Below, in pieces: positions 19,830 to 34,099 of a DNA stretch of 64,000 nucleotides. Each line of letters starts with the position of its first letter. Within the stretch, counting starts at the first letter, position 1. Position numbers and translations under genes: made by a program. This stretch comes from Haliclystus octoradiatus (Eukaryota; Cnidaria; Staurozoa; Stauromedusae; Haliclystidae): assembly GCA_916610825.1 (NCBI GenBank), contig OU744449.1:186001-250000 (forward strand), given 5' to 3'. Below the pieces are notes generated by a model. The model made no database searches. It was not told where the DNA came from and worked only from the letters and a program-made list of their open reading frames with translations.

Positions 19830-21760
19830 CTAAACAATCATAGAATCGGCAAATCATAAGATTATTTATCCAATAGTATTACTTGCAAAGAACCGCATAT
19901 TAATACTTATTATACCAACGCAATCTTTCTGCCAACCATTTCAAAACTATGTTTCAACTTTCAACGAAAACAAAATAAATGTTACTTGTTACATCACATA
20001 AATCCCATCCTGCCATTCGTTCGATGCTATACCTGGTTTGAATTGAATCGAGGTTAATGTAAGAGAGCTGCCACGTGCAAGAAATTTGATTTTCAATTTC
20101 ATCAGCCCATTTCTTTTTGTGCCAAGACACGGGATACCAGGAACATTACCAGCAAGTTGTTTATTTTTGGATGATTTTAAAACAAATTCTTAGTCTTACA
20201 ACACGAAATTATATACCAACATTGTTATTCAACAAGAAAAAAGTGACGTGGTTCAACCCTTCAATAGTTTCAAAACTCATTTCCAAACAAGAACAACAAA
20301 GATATTTGAGTACAATCTGGAAAATGAATGATAATCAACAGGCTGCTGCTGGAAGGTTAGAGAAAAATTAATTACCAGCTTAAAATTTCCATTGGTGCAA
20401 ACATTCAATGAATCATTTTGACGGATTTTCTTTAAAAGATAATACTGATACTAATAATAGAATTAGAAGTTTAGAACTTGGTTTAGTAGGCTTGTAAATT
20501 ATAATTAATCTTACACCGTGACCCTAAGCCCATCATATCATTAGGCTTATACATTATATACCATTCCTAGTCCATTCTAGAAACTCTCAATTTAAATTTG
20601 ATCCAATGTGATCAATTGTGCTTGAAATAATGCAAGATTTCCAAATGAGCAGTGTGCTGGCAATAATATTACATTTTACAGTCAATCAATGTCCAAGAAT
20701 CACCCGAAAGCAGAAGCTTGTTTATGGGGGACATTAACAAATTGACATATACAAATTGTTACTGACAATAAACATGAGTTCACGGACGAGGAACCAAACC
20801 CTGGCATGTTGTGATTGCATGCTCTTTACACTTTCAAATTGAGACTCATTATGTTGGCGGCATAGCTGCAAAACTAATTCCAAATTGTTCACAAAAGCGA
20901 AGCAGTTGTCACTTAATGTATAATTTATCGGAAAGATAATTTAATTTTGCATTAATCCACCAGGTTCTTAAATTGTAGCCTATAATTAGCGTTGTCCTAT
21001 TGATCATACCATTGTCCGATTAATCGATTATTTTTTCGTGAATTGACTATGAAATTGTGAATCGATAAATCGTAATAAAACTTTTTATTTCCAAGTTAGG
21101 GTCTTTTTGTACAATAAAATAGTTTCTTATTTATATTGTGTTCTGTTCTTTCTAAATGTAAATCTTATTTGTTGAAAACAAAGCTTTTTTGATATATTCC
21201 TTTGCAATTAAACGTTCTTTGAATAGGTCGTTTAATGTTTGTTTACATTGCGAGTCTCTGCAGTGTCGCGGCTGAGATCAACAAAGAGCGTTGAAAATCA
21301 TTACTCTCAGCGAAAAAAGCCACTCATCTAGAAATAGGAATTCAATAATCAATAATCAAAGTTAAATTTAATGTAGGAATTCAATAATCAATTATAATGA
21401 GAATTGAGGCCCTTTGTGGTTAACTGTCTATTCTATTGATTTGAATGGTATATTAAATGATAATCGAATAGCAATAATTCGAATAATAGTTTTCAAAAGT
21501 AAACATTCAATGGAGTGGATAAATCTAAGGCAGGAGGTTCTTTGTTCCTTTGTTTTGAAAATTCATCACAAAAACGGATTCTATTTTCAAGTCAGACTCG
21601 AGATAATAATACTAAGTTGTAATAATATAATCATATCAAAACTGTTTTGATATTTGTTTTTATATATACTATTATACTTAGAATCAGTGTGTGTATCCAT
21701 GTTCAAAACATTCTCTTCAAAAGAGATTATATATAGACCGCTTTATTCACTCTTTCCTTC
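19830..21760. other. Region upstream of the first recovered SDR exon, no supported gene
   Basis: AT-rich sequence that should contain the missing first exon and promoter of the SDR gene, but no exon could be placed. Near 21255-21335 it holds a diverged copy of the dispersed repeat also seen near 14856 and 26880 (CAGTGTCGCGGCTGAGATCA, then AGCCACTCATCTAGAAATAG). Confidence 0.4.
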
Positions 21761-21763
21761 AAG

Positions 21764-21848
21764 TGTTTGTGGACGAGTGGTATAAGGTCACTAATGATTT
21801 CTATTCACAGCACGGCATTGAACGGGGTCGATCCCCATGCGTGGTAAT
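21764..21848 (+). repeat. tRNA(Ser/Leu)-like sequence, probable SINE head or tRNA pseudogene
   Basis: GGACGAGTGGTATAAGGTC resembles the A box and D arm of class II tRNAs (GGCCGAGTGGTTAAGGC). It is followed 45 bp later by GGGGTCGATCCCC, a B box and T arm. A T8-9 run lies at about 21860. The acceptor stem does not pair well and the T loop has GTCGATC instead of TTCGATC, so a functional tRNA is unlikely. Confidence 0.4.
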
Positions 21849-22353
21849 CTTTATTTCACTTTTTTTTTCCTTTGCTCTCAAAATCAAACTTCACTGCCAT
21901 GACAATATAACCAAACTAAATTGAAGATGTAGTACAGTAGTATTTATTATATTAAATGGAAAATTTCAGAACGATTTGACTGTTTTGGTTTGTTTCCAGT
22001 AAATCATCTGCTTGCTTGCCAGGCCGCCGAATGAACGGAGAACGGGCAAACCAAGACAACTTGAAATGACAATCAAAAGTCGTTTTCCTTTCACCAGATA
22101 CGTTTGATAAGAAATTAGGAATATTGTCCAATGTCTGGATTGGATAATAAAAATTTGGGATAAATAATAGCAGAATCAATTTTTATTAAATAAGCAATAA
22201 TAATAATGGAATTAATTTGATCAAGGGTCAATTTCAATTATATGTCTTCAAAGAAGCTTTAAAAATGTTCAATGTATTACAGGTTCTAACCTGCTCCGGC
22301 AAGGAATTCCAAACTGTTGGTCCAGCTACCAAGAAGGAACAATCTCCGAACGA

Positions 22354-25300
22354 TTAGGATTGCGTTCTTGGAATAACAAGAAGGTTTGATGTTGATGACC
22401 TCAGAGAGTATGTTGGACGTAAGCTGTTACGGAGTATCAATAATTCCTGTATGTATTGTGGTGCAGCCCCATATAGTGCCTTGAAAACAATTAATGAGAT
22501 TTTGTAATGGATTCTCTGCTTGACTGGTAACCAATGAAGTTGGATGAGCGCAGATGTGATATGCTCTAAGCTCGATAGCATGCAAACCACACGAGCAGAG
22601 GCATTGAAGATTTTCTGTAGTCTAGTGTTCTGATGCTTTGAAATGCCATACATGAGAGAGTTGCCGTAGTCCAAGTGAGACGAACGCATGGATTAATATT
22701 TCAGATGTTTGCCGTGATAGATACTTCCTAATCTGACGGATGGAATCAAGACTTCGGATTCGAAATTTGTCTTGGTATCATTCAATAATAGACGATGGTG
22801 TGTCATCCACTCGCGTATATCTTCAATACATTTTTCCATGGTGCTTATTGACTTGCTCAAGTCTCACTTCTGTGTTATGCCCATCTTGATGGATTGGGAA
22901 GTGAGACTTGTGTCCTTTGAGAAATCTATTGTCTTCAAACACAGAGAATCCGCTTCAGTTTTCAGGAAGTGACGCACATAGTCTGTAGTGTCCCAGGGAG
23001 TCAATGTGCAACTTGAAATCCTTCTCTCATCATTCACAAATTAATATGGAACCTGAAATTTGCGAAGCTATTGAGTTTGTATAGACTTCTGAAAGATTAC
23101 ATTTATTACATGTTGATTCTTCGAAGGTTTCTTATTAAGAGAGTGACTACAAATTATAATGATTATTTACATGTAGAGCGAGACAAAATACAAACAGAAT
23201 TAATGCATAAAGCACAACAAATAAACCGCAACTTTGCATGGAAAAACCAAACGTTGAAGCATTTTCTTATCATCAAGTTGACGATGTCGAAGCTGTTTTC
23301 AATGGCAGAGATGTTTCAATGGCAGTCAATCTATAGTGATAATTGGCTCTGGATTTCTTTGATTGATATCAAATAATGATCAAATTCCCATTCCTGAGAA
23401 ACCTTGCGAAGTCGTGATTTCTGAATATCGTAAATATTTTGTTATGATCATTTGTCATTTGATATGTCTAACGAAAGACCAAACTACTGTTTTAAAATAC
23501 AATTACTTGTCTTACTTTGTAAGATGTGAATGAACATTAAATATTCTAAACGTTTTGTAAACATTTCAATTCCAGGAGCCTAAAATTCTTTAAAATGTTA
23601 TCACCATTAGAGAACTTGCTTGTGTTGGGTGCCCCGTCTTTTTCCACCTTATGAGCGAGTGAACATTTATGAAACAATAGGATCAAATAAAATACCGTTG
23701 TGTAGGATTCTGCACAACGGCTCTCAAAGGACACAAGTCCCCCTTTCCAATCATGAAAATGAGGCAGCAAAAAGAAAGCGGGACTTGATCCAGTCAATGG
23801 TGCTTATAGTTATTGCTGATTCCTGTGTAGAAGTTGAGGGTTTAAAGGACAGTAGAGCTGAATGAGCATAACAATGTACATTAGTCAAATGTTTTGACAC
23901 TATTTTGAAAATGCCACTCGTATAAAGTAAGAATAGTATTGGCCCTAGGCAACTTCCCTGTGGTACACCAGAATTGATTTTAAATGCATTGGACTTGCAA
24001 TTGCCAATTTGAACACGCTGCTTCCTTTCTGTTACGAACGACTCTATCCAGGCATTGGCTTTGTTGACAATACCAAAGTCTTGCTGGAGGATGTCTGTGA
24101 GTGTAGAGTGGTTGATGGTGTCAAAGGCAGCACTGAGGTCAAGTAAAACTAGTAAAGTTACTTCCTTCTTGTCCATATATTTAACAGTGCATCATTTTGC
24201 ACCTTTAGGGGTGCAGTTTCAGTGGAATGGAACTGACGATATGAAGACTGTAATGTAGGCAATGGTGCATTTGCAGTCAAATGTGGTGTAAGTTGCAAGG
24301 TAAGCTGCTTTTTCGGCAGACTTAGCAATAAATGGTAGGCTACTGACTGGCCAAAAGTTTTTAAATAATGCTTCAAGGCCGTACTTCTTTAGTAGAGGCA
24401 ATATTATTGACATTTGCCAAGTGTCCAGGATACAGCCATCTTCAAAAGAGTAGTTGACAATGTCTTTTATTATTGGTGCAATGAGGTCAAGACATTTCTT
24501 TACATCAAGTGGTGTAGGGATTGGATCTGATTCACAAGTAGCATTACCTGATTGCAAGATAATGTTTTTTATCTCTTCAGTTGACAATGTAGAGAAGGAT
24601 GTGAACATATCATTGACGAAGCTGCACGGATCTAGAGTTTCATGAGTATTGGCCATTTGGTCTATCGTAGTATTTATAACTTCGATTTTCTGACAGAAAA
24701 AAGTGTCTGAATTCATTGGCCAGCGTACAAGGATCTTTATGAGGTGGTAATTGATCGCTTCTTACTAAGATTGTTAATTATGCAAAACAACTTTTTTGGA
24801 TCACTGGCACATTTGTCTATTTCTTCTGTATAGTGATTAGTTTGGCCTCTCTCAGAATAGTAATATACAGGTCTCTGACTTCAAATTATGCTGCTTTATC
24901 TTCCAAAAGCGTTGTTCTAATCATAGTTCTTTCCAGCTTTCATCACTTTGATTTCAGCTTTTTTAATTCCTGGCTATACCGCGGTACTCTTGGCCGAACG
25001 ACTAATGTTGTTTCTTATAGTGGTGCATGTTTATCAAGGATGGCTGGCAATACGTCATTGTATTCTGTTGCCATTTCGTTTTCGTTAGTATTTCTGTAAC
25101 CGCTGTTATACAGTGATGAAGATGTGATGTCCTGTTTGAAATTTTCCAAGTTGATCTCTTTCAGTTTTCGATACTGCACTTTTGTTGACTTCCAGGTGCG
25201 GACGTGGGGAGGCTATTTGGAATTCCACAAAACTGTGATCGGATAAGTACAAGGTTGGTCGAAGAGCAGATATAATTGAATCGTCAGTTGATCTTGTAAT

Positions 25301-25714
25301 CAGTAAGTCAAGTGAGTGGCCAGAGGAATGAGTAGTAAAATCAACATGTTGTGTAAGTCCAACTGTTCTTAACAGTTCAGACAGCGTCTGTGCCTCGGAA
25401 TTTGTAGTGCAGTCAACATGGAAATTGAAATCTCCGGTGATCACCAACACCTCTGATGTCATAACAATCTTCTCAATATAATTGGAGAACTCTTCAAAGA
25501 AAAGTGAAGGTGGGCAGCATGATTCACAGAAGAGAACGGACGATAGATAATTACTAGTTTGACAATACAATTTTTAACAGTAATGTTCCATTCCGAATAC
25601 TCGAAAGTGGAAAGTTCTTTTGCATCAATAAGTTTTACACTCATTGTATTCCTGAACATCAGACCTGTCTCTCCACCTCTGCGATCGGTTTGCCTAGGAA
25701 AATGTTCAAATGTA
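22354..25714 (-). pseudogene. Degenerate CR1/L2-type LINE (endonuclease plus reverse transcriptase)
   Basis: Read on the minus strand, 25680-25106 holds an APE-type endonuclease tail (VITGDFNFHVD, LDLLITRS, SDHSFVEF). 24716-24219 holds the linker, 24176-23751 the reverse transcriptase (LLDLSAAFDTINH, SGVPQGSCLGPILF), and 22689-22354 the C-terminal domain (RLQKIFNASARVV, LHWLPVKQRIHYKI). Frames are broken, and the catalytic YADD box reads YAHS, so it is dead. Domain order and motifs are those of the CR1/L2 group. A short part of the 5' side continues at 26776-26870 beyond an inserted DNA element. A 35-bp inverted duplication around 22895-22935 and 23720-23755 shows internal rearrangement. Confidence 0.8.
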
Positions 25715-26775
25715 GGGGAGACCGGGTAGACATCGGACGCTTTTTGGTTTCTTACTTGTAATTATTTTATTTTTCGCTCGAAACAAATAAATCGTATATC
25801 ATTTAATAGCTATTGTGCCATGTTTAAAAGGGTAAATTGTTGGGAAATGAAATATATTTGAGTGCCGAGTATTTAATCATTCTTTTACCCCTAGTTGAGC
25901 GGGGTGACTTCGGCCAGACTGGGGTGACTCTGGACAGTGAATTTAAACTCTCAGCAATGAACGAAACAAATGTTTATTGACATCAATCGAAAGCTTTATC
26001 ATTCATCTACTCAGAGAAATCGATGAAATTATTCATAAATTACAAACCATGTTAATATTTATAATTTCTTTAGCGCGTCGAAATATAGTCATCGAAAGCC
26101 GTAGATTCAAGTCATAACACAGCGTCTCCAAACGAAAACAAAACATGCTCGTAAATCAACAGGAGTATACCAAACTCTTCGCTTGATTTTTCATCCACAA
26201 TTTGATATTATATTTAACTAGACCATATTATTTCCACATATTCTAAGCCGACGGCTCACACGTGCTCTGAAATGTTTACACAACATCACAGCTGGAGCGT
26301 GTCAAACTTGAATGGAATGGGAAACATGACACCCACTTAATTTCGGATTTACCATTGTTTCACAGCTTGATATTTTACTTCTTCATCGCTTTGCTATGTT
26401 ATGACGCTCTGACCGTAATCACCCCGTTTATAAACATTGAAGAATATCATTTCTGCAGTTGAATTTTCAAAGCGCACGTGCATGAGACTTCAGTATGAGG
26501 CACACAACGTCACTGGCTTCAAAATGGTACCAAATATCAACATGTTGGTTGCGTGGATTTTCTTTGTCGAACTTTTTCTTCGAGAACAAATAATACACAA
26601 AAGCGGGACAAAGTTTCAAACCATAATAACTTTTTTATTACTTGATGAAATTATCTAAAATTTTGGCAATAGGTATGTTTTACCTTACTTTAACATACTG
26701 AGAGGTTGTATTTTCATTTAAACTAAAACCGTTCTGTCCGAAGTCACCCGTGTCCGAAGTGACCCCGGTCTCCCC
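25715..26775. mobile_element. 1.06-kb non-autonomous DNA element, GGGGAGACCGG ends, TA target site
   Basis: It begins GGGGAGACCGGG and ends with the complement (CCCCGGTCTCCCC), and related subterminal motifs (TCCGAAGTGACC, GGGGTGACTTCGG) recur inside. TA dinucleotides flank both ends. Removing the element and one TA rejoins the two sides of the LINE endonuclease into an open frame carrying the conserved P-x-GY-x-F-x-H-x-PR...RRGG pattern, which confirms boundaries and duplication. The interior codes for nothing recognisable. Confidence 0.8.
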
Positions 26776-26875
26776 TATACCCAACAGGAGACAAAGCGGA
26801 TGAAAATTTCCCTAAGGTTCACTCAGCCTTGACTTCAACTAAAACATCAGGTCTAAGGATGGCGGATGAAATGGA

Positions 26876-27200
26876 TCTGCCAGTGTCGCAGCTGAGATCA
26901 ATAAGGAGGCCAGGAGCGTTTAACATCATTGCTCTCAGTGAAAAGAGCCACTCCTTTAGAAACCGAGAAGTGGTACAGGAAGGGTGATACCGTCTCAATT
27001 GCAGTCACTATAGTAAAACACTATAGTAATACTATAGTAAAACATGTCACCTCTATACAGCAGCCACCCGTCTATAGCGGTCACTCTTAATATGTCTAAA
27101 TTAATTTTCCATTGAAATAACCCTGTATATTAGGGCCACCTGTATATAGTGGCCAACTTCTCATTGCTGGATGTTATGTACAGGATTCACTGTAATTAAC
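26876..27200. repeat. Dispersed repeat plus decayed pogo/Tigger-like MITE
   Basis: 26880-26990 is a diverged copy of the CAGTGTCGCAGCTGAGATCA repeat. 27030-27192 contains TCTATAGCGGTCAC and ends GATTCACTGTA, matching in inverted form the CAGTGAAACC-type ends of the 176-bp element at 48632. Confidence 0.5.
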
Positions 27201-27690
27201 TTTCTTCCATCACCGTGCTAAACAAGTCCGTTTTGTTGCCAAAGTTAAAACAGGCAATGTTATCAGGATCATTGACGTTGAGTATGAGCACTGAACAGTG
27301 AACCCATCAAACAGCAGTGATTAAAGTGCTCTTAGCCTGTGTGCAGACTTGACAGGCAAGTAACAGGAAACCTATTTTCATCCTGTGATATCTCCATGCA
27401 GGCTTGTAGCAATCTGCAATCACGGTAGTAATCGCACAATTGTCAAGGGATGCAGGAAGGGATGGAAGAAGCCTCATTTTCAGTCTATTCAAAGGGGTAT
27501 GATTTGTAGGGGCTGGGGCCGGTGGGTGCATAGCAACAGAGGCATGTGTGTCATCAATAAACTCAAATTATTCTCATTTCATTAGAGATCTAGTAAGCTT
27601 TGAAGTGATTCTTATAGATGAAGCTAAATGATGAAGAATGATGACAAGGACTTCTTAGTTTGAACCCGTACAAGCAGAGATATTTAATGT
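27201..27690. other. Intergenic, no supported gene
   Basis: Contains TAGCCTGTGTGCAGAC at about 27332, which resembles the left end of the 207-bp TIR element at 12456; no partner end was found. Nothing else is supported. Confidence 0.4.
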
Positions 27691-28290
27691 TGAATCTACC
27701 CTATTTTCGATCAGTCACTTTTTCCAAACTCAGAACGATAATCCGAATGACAGGAGGGCTTACTATAGGAAAAAAATAATCGAAACTTTGAAAAATCGTA
27801 TCTCTATTCACACAGAATCAAAAGTTTCTAACCTCCGAGTCAGCTATGCCTACACGTTAGGACACTTTTTCTACTTGAAAAGAGTTTATTTAACCAAGAA
27901 ACACATGAGATACAAGGATATTCAGTAGTTGGAATATTGTAGCGTTTTTCTGTAGAAAAAGGTTACAACACCTGTCACAAAAAATGGAGGTGATATGTTC
28001 CGAAAACAGCGGAGAATGATTGACACGTTTTTGACGGAAAAAAGTAAATCCAACAACTAAGAAACTTTGTATTTCATGTATTTCTTGATAAAGTATAATT
28101 ATTTCAAGCAGAAAAGATGTCCTAGAGGTGTGGGCATAGCTGACTTGAACGTTAGAAACTTTTGATTTCGCATGAAAGGAGATGCAATTTTTTATACTTC
28201 TGACTTCACCTTTTCCTATAGTAAGCCTTCTTGTCATTCTGACTGTTGTTCTGAGTTTGGAGAGTGATTTATGATTGAAAACAGGGAACT
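27690..28290. repeat. ~600-bp imperfect palindrome
   Basis: The left arm (27690-27980) and right arm (28000-28290) are reverse complements at roughly 75 percent by eye, interrupted by small indels. Shared blocks include ATCAAAAGTTTCTAAC, GTCAGCTATGCC, GGCTTACTATAGGAAAA and CCAAACTCAGAAC. The arms run almost to the centre, so the transcript could fold into a long hairpin. There are no target duplications or terminal motifs. Confidence 0.7.
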
Positions 28291-28605
28291 GTATTTAACA
28301 TCAAGTAACTCCACTTATATGAGTCCAAATTAAAAATCCTTTTCATCTTTCTTCATCATTTGGCTTCAGCTACTTGAATCTGTATTAAAACTTTTTCTTG
28401 TCATGTGCGTTAAAGACCTTGACAATTGGTTAACGTGATGATTACAGTCACAGATGGTTGCTCCTTTTTCAATAATTAAATGATTAATTTCTAGCTTTCT
28501 ATCAGAGATTTTTTGAACTATTTGCATAGTTTATTATAGTTATATCTGTCAATCTGTCAACTATGAGTCCAAGTAGCGGAGCTATTTTTATATTTGTTGT
28601 CATAG

Positions 28606-32418
<3,813 letters not shown>

Positions 32419-32428
32419 ACATAGAAGA

Positions 32429-32434
32429 AATAAA
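32429..32434 (+). promoter_or_regulatory. AATAAA polyadenylation signal of DARS1
   Basis: A consensus hexamer 11 bp after the DARS1 stop codon. A further AATAAA occurs near 32517. Confidence 0.55.
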
Positions 32435-32616
32435 TAACAAATGATTCAACCCTGACCCTCATTATAAATTCAGACAATCTTTTTCATGAATTCATAATAT
32501 CTCTACTTGAGCATGAATAAATAGAATCTTTCTTTAACGTCTTCCCTCAAATTGTTTATTTTTTCTTGTATCTTAAAAGCGGTAGATTCAAATATATTTT
32601 TGAAAATCAGTTGACC

Positions 32617-33422
32617 TAGCCTCACTCCATCACGGCCCTCATTTCCGCGTGGCGCTCCAGTGAGGGCCTAATAAAATTTAAGGTTAAAAAGTGTGCCAGA
32701 AACCAAAAATATGGTTTGCCCAATCACAGCGCACCTTGGTGTCATGTGAGTTACAGCCAGGTGTTGGTTGGTCAGCCCATCGAAAAACAATACAAGGAGG
32801 TGCGAACAGAAATTGAAATTTGCTGAATTCAGCTATTTTGAATTTCAACATTTTGTAAACAAACTGTCGAAGAAAACTTCAAACACCAAGTTTACGGTAT
32901 TATTTTGGATCAAATTGGAGCAACAGAATTATAAATAATAGATTACATTATCTCGAAGGACTGTATGAACATTATGAAGGCCTTGTGGGCGTAGAAAACA
33001 ATATAAAAGGAGAAAGCATTATGTTTTGACGGAGCGATCGCCATCGTTAGAAAATTGTAGGCACTTCCGTCGTTTTAAATAATCAAAATCAAAGAAATAT
33101 TTAAAATTAAAGATCAATTCTCCAACATACAGCATTACTCTGATTCAAAATTCCATTTCTCCGTAAATATATAATTAAAAATTGACAATATGACAGAATA
33201 AATGATTGAAATATAAACCTTGAGAATGATTCAAACAAGTTTGTTTACATTCTTAGTGTTTTATTCACCAACCAGCGCTCAATAAAACTTCACGTGATAC
33301 CAAGGTGCCCTGTGATTGGGCAAACCATATTTTTGGTTTCTGGCACACTTTTTAACCTTAAATTTTATTAGGCCCTCACTGGAGCGCCGCGCGGAAATGA
33401 GGGCCACGATGGAATGAGGCTA
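32617..33422. mobile_element. 806-bp TIR element, copy 2 (9-bp TSD CAGTTGACC)
   Basis: Same family as 14956-15759, collinear over its length with scattered substitutions and small indels. It has the same TAGCCTCACTCC start and long inverted termini. CAGTTGACC is exactly repeated at 32608-32616 and 33423-33431. Non-coding. It lies just 3' of DARS1. Confidence 0.9.
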
Positions 33423-33599
33423 CAGTTGACCTACTAAATCTTAACTAAACGGCCTGGGACTAGACTCGTTCCGGTGTGCATTTTTCATAGTTTTTTGCTT
33501 GGGATTGGCTCTATGCTGATTGATTTTAGATCACTCCAGGTCCGTAAAATAGCAGTAAAACACACATATTTTACTGTTACTTCAAGTTTTATCATGGTC

Positions 33600-34085
33600 T
33601 TTTGCTTACACGCGGTCAACAGACAGAAACAAAATATCTAGAAAATATAGGCCATTATAATGAGTAATGTATTTCCTATATTCTTAATGCAGCAATCGAA
33701 TTATATGTTTCTAAATCGACCAATAGTTCGAGAAAGTCGAAGTACCCTAAACCAATCCGTAACTTAATGCTAAAACGCCGGTGTGCTCATAGATCTCAAG
33801 AATATGATGCTGCTGTAAAAGTGTTTAATGTAGAACGTGAACAGTCAATGATGTCTCTCTTACAAGATTCTATTCGTTTATAAACTCAAAGTTACATCTT
33901 ATGCAGTCTTCGATACCTCCTATATATACACAACGCTGAAGGTGAGCTGAAAATGGAAGACTCGGACAAATCTGCTATACTTAATGACTATTTCATCAGT
34001 TTTTAGCAAGGACGTTTTGAACACCCCTGAATTTGGAAGCTCAGTGCAACCAGAGCACAGCCTCAATTTTATTCAATTTTCTACA
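33600..34085 (+). pseudogene. LINE, 5' part (interrupted by a Penelope-like element)
   Basis: Contains the pre-RT linker signature SRKSKYPKPIRNLMLKRR and adjoining degenerate sequence. It continues after the Penelope-like insertion at 36479. Stops and a frameshift are present. Confidence 0.6.
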
Positions 34086-34099
34086 TCAAATGTATTGAG

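Noticed and set aside
20026-20110. Minus-strand ATG exon candidate as first exon of the SDR gene
   Set aside because: Its donor phase does not fit the VTGANRG exon and the peptide has no resemblance to an SDR N-terminus.
27890-28237. 115-codon minus-strand frame
   Set aside because: It falls within the imperfect palindrome, has no motif and no neighbouring exons.
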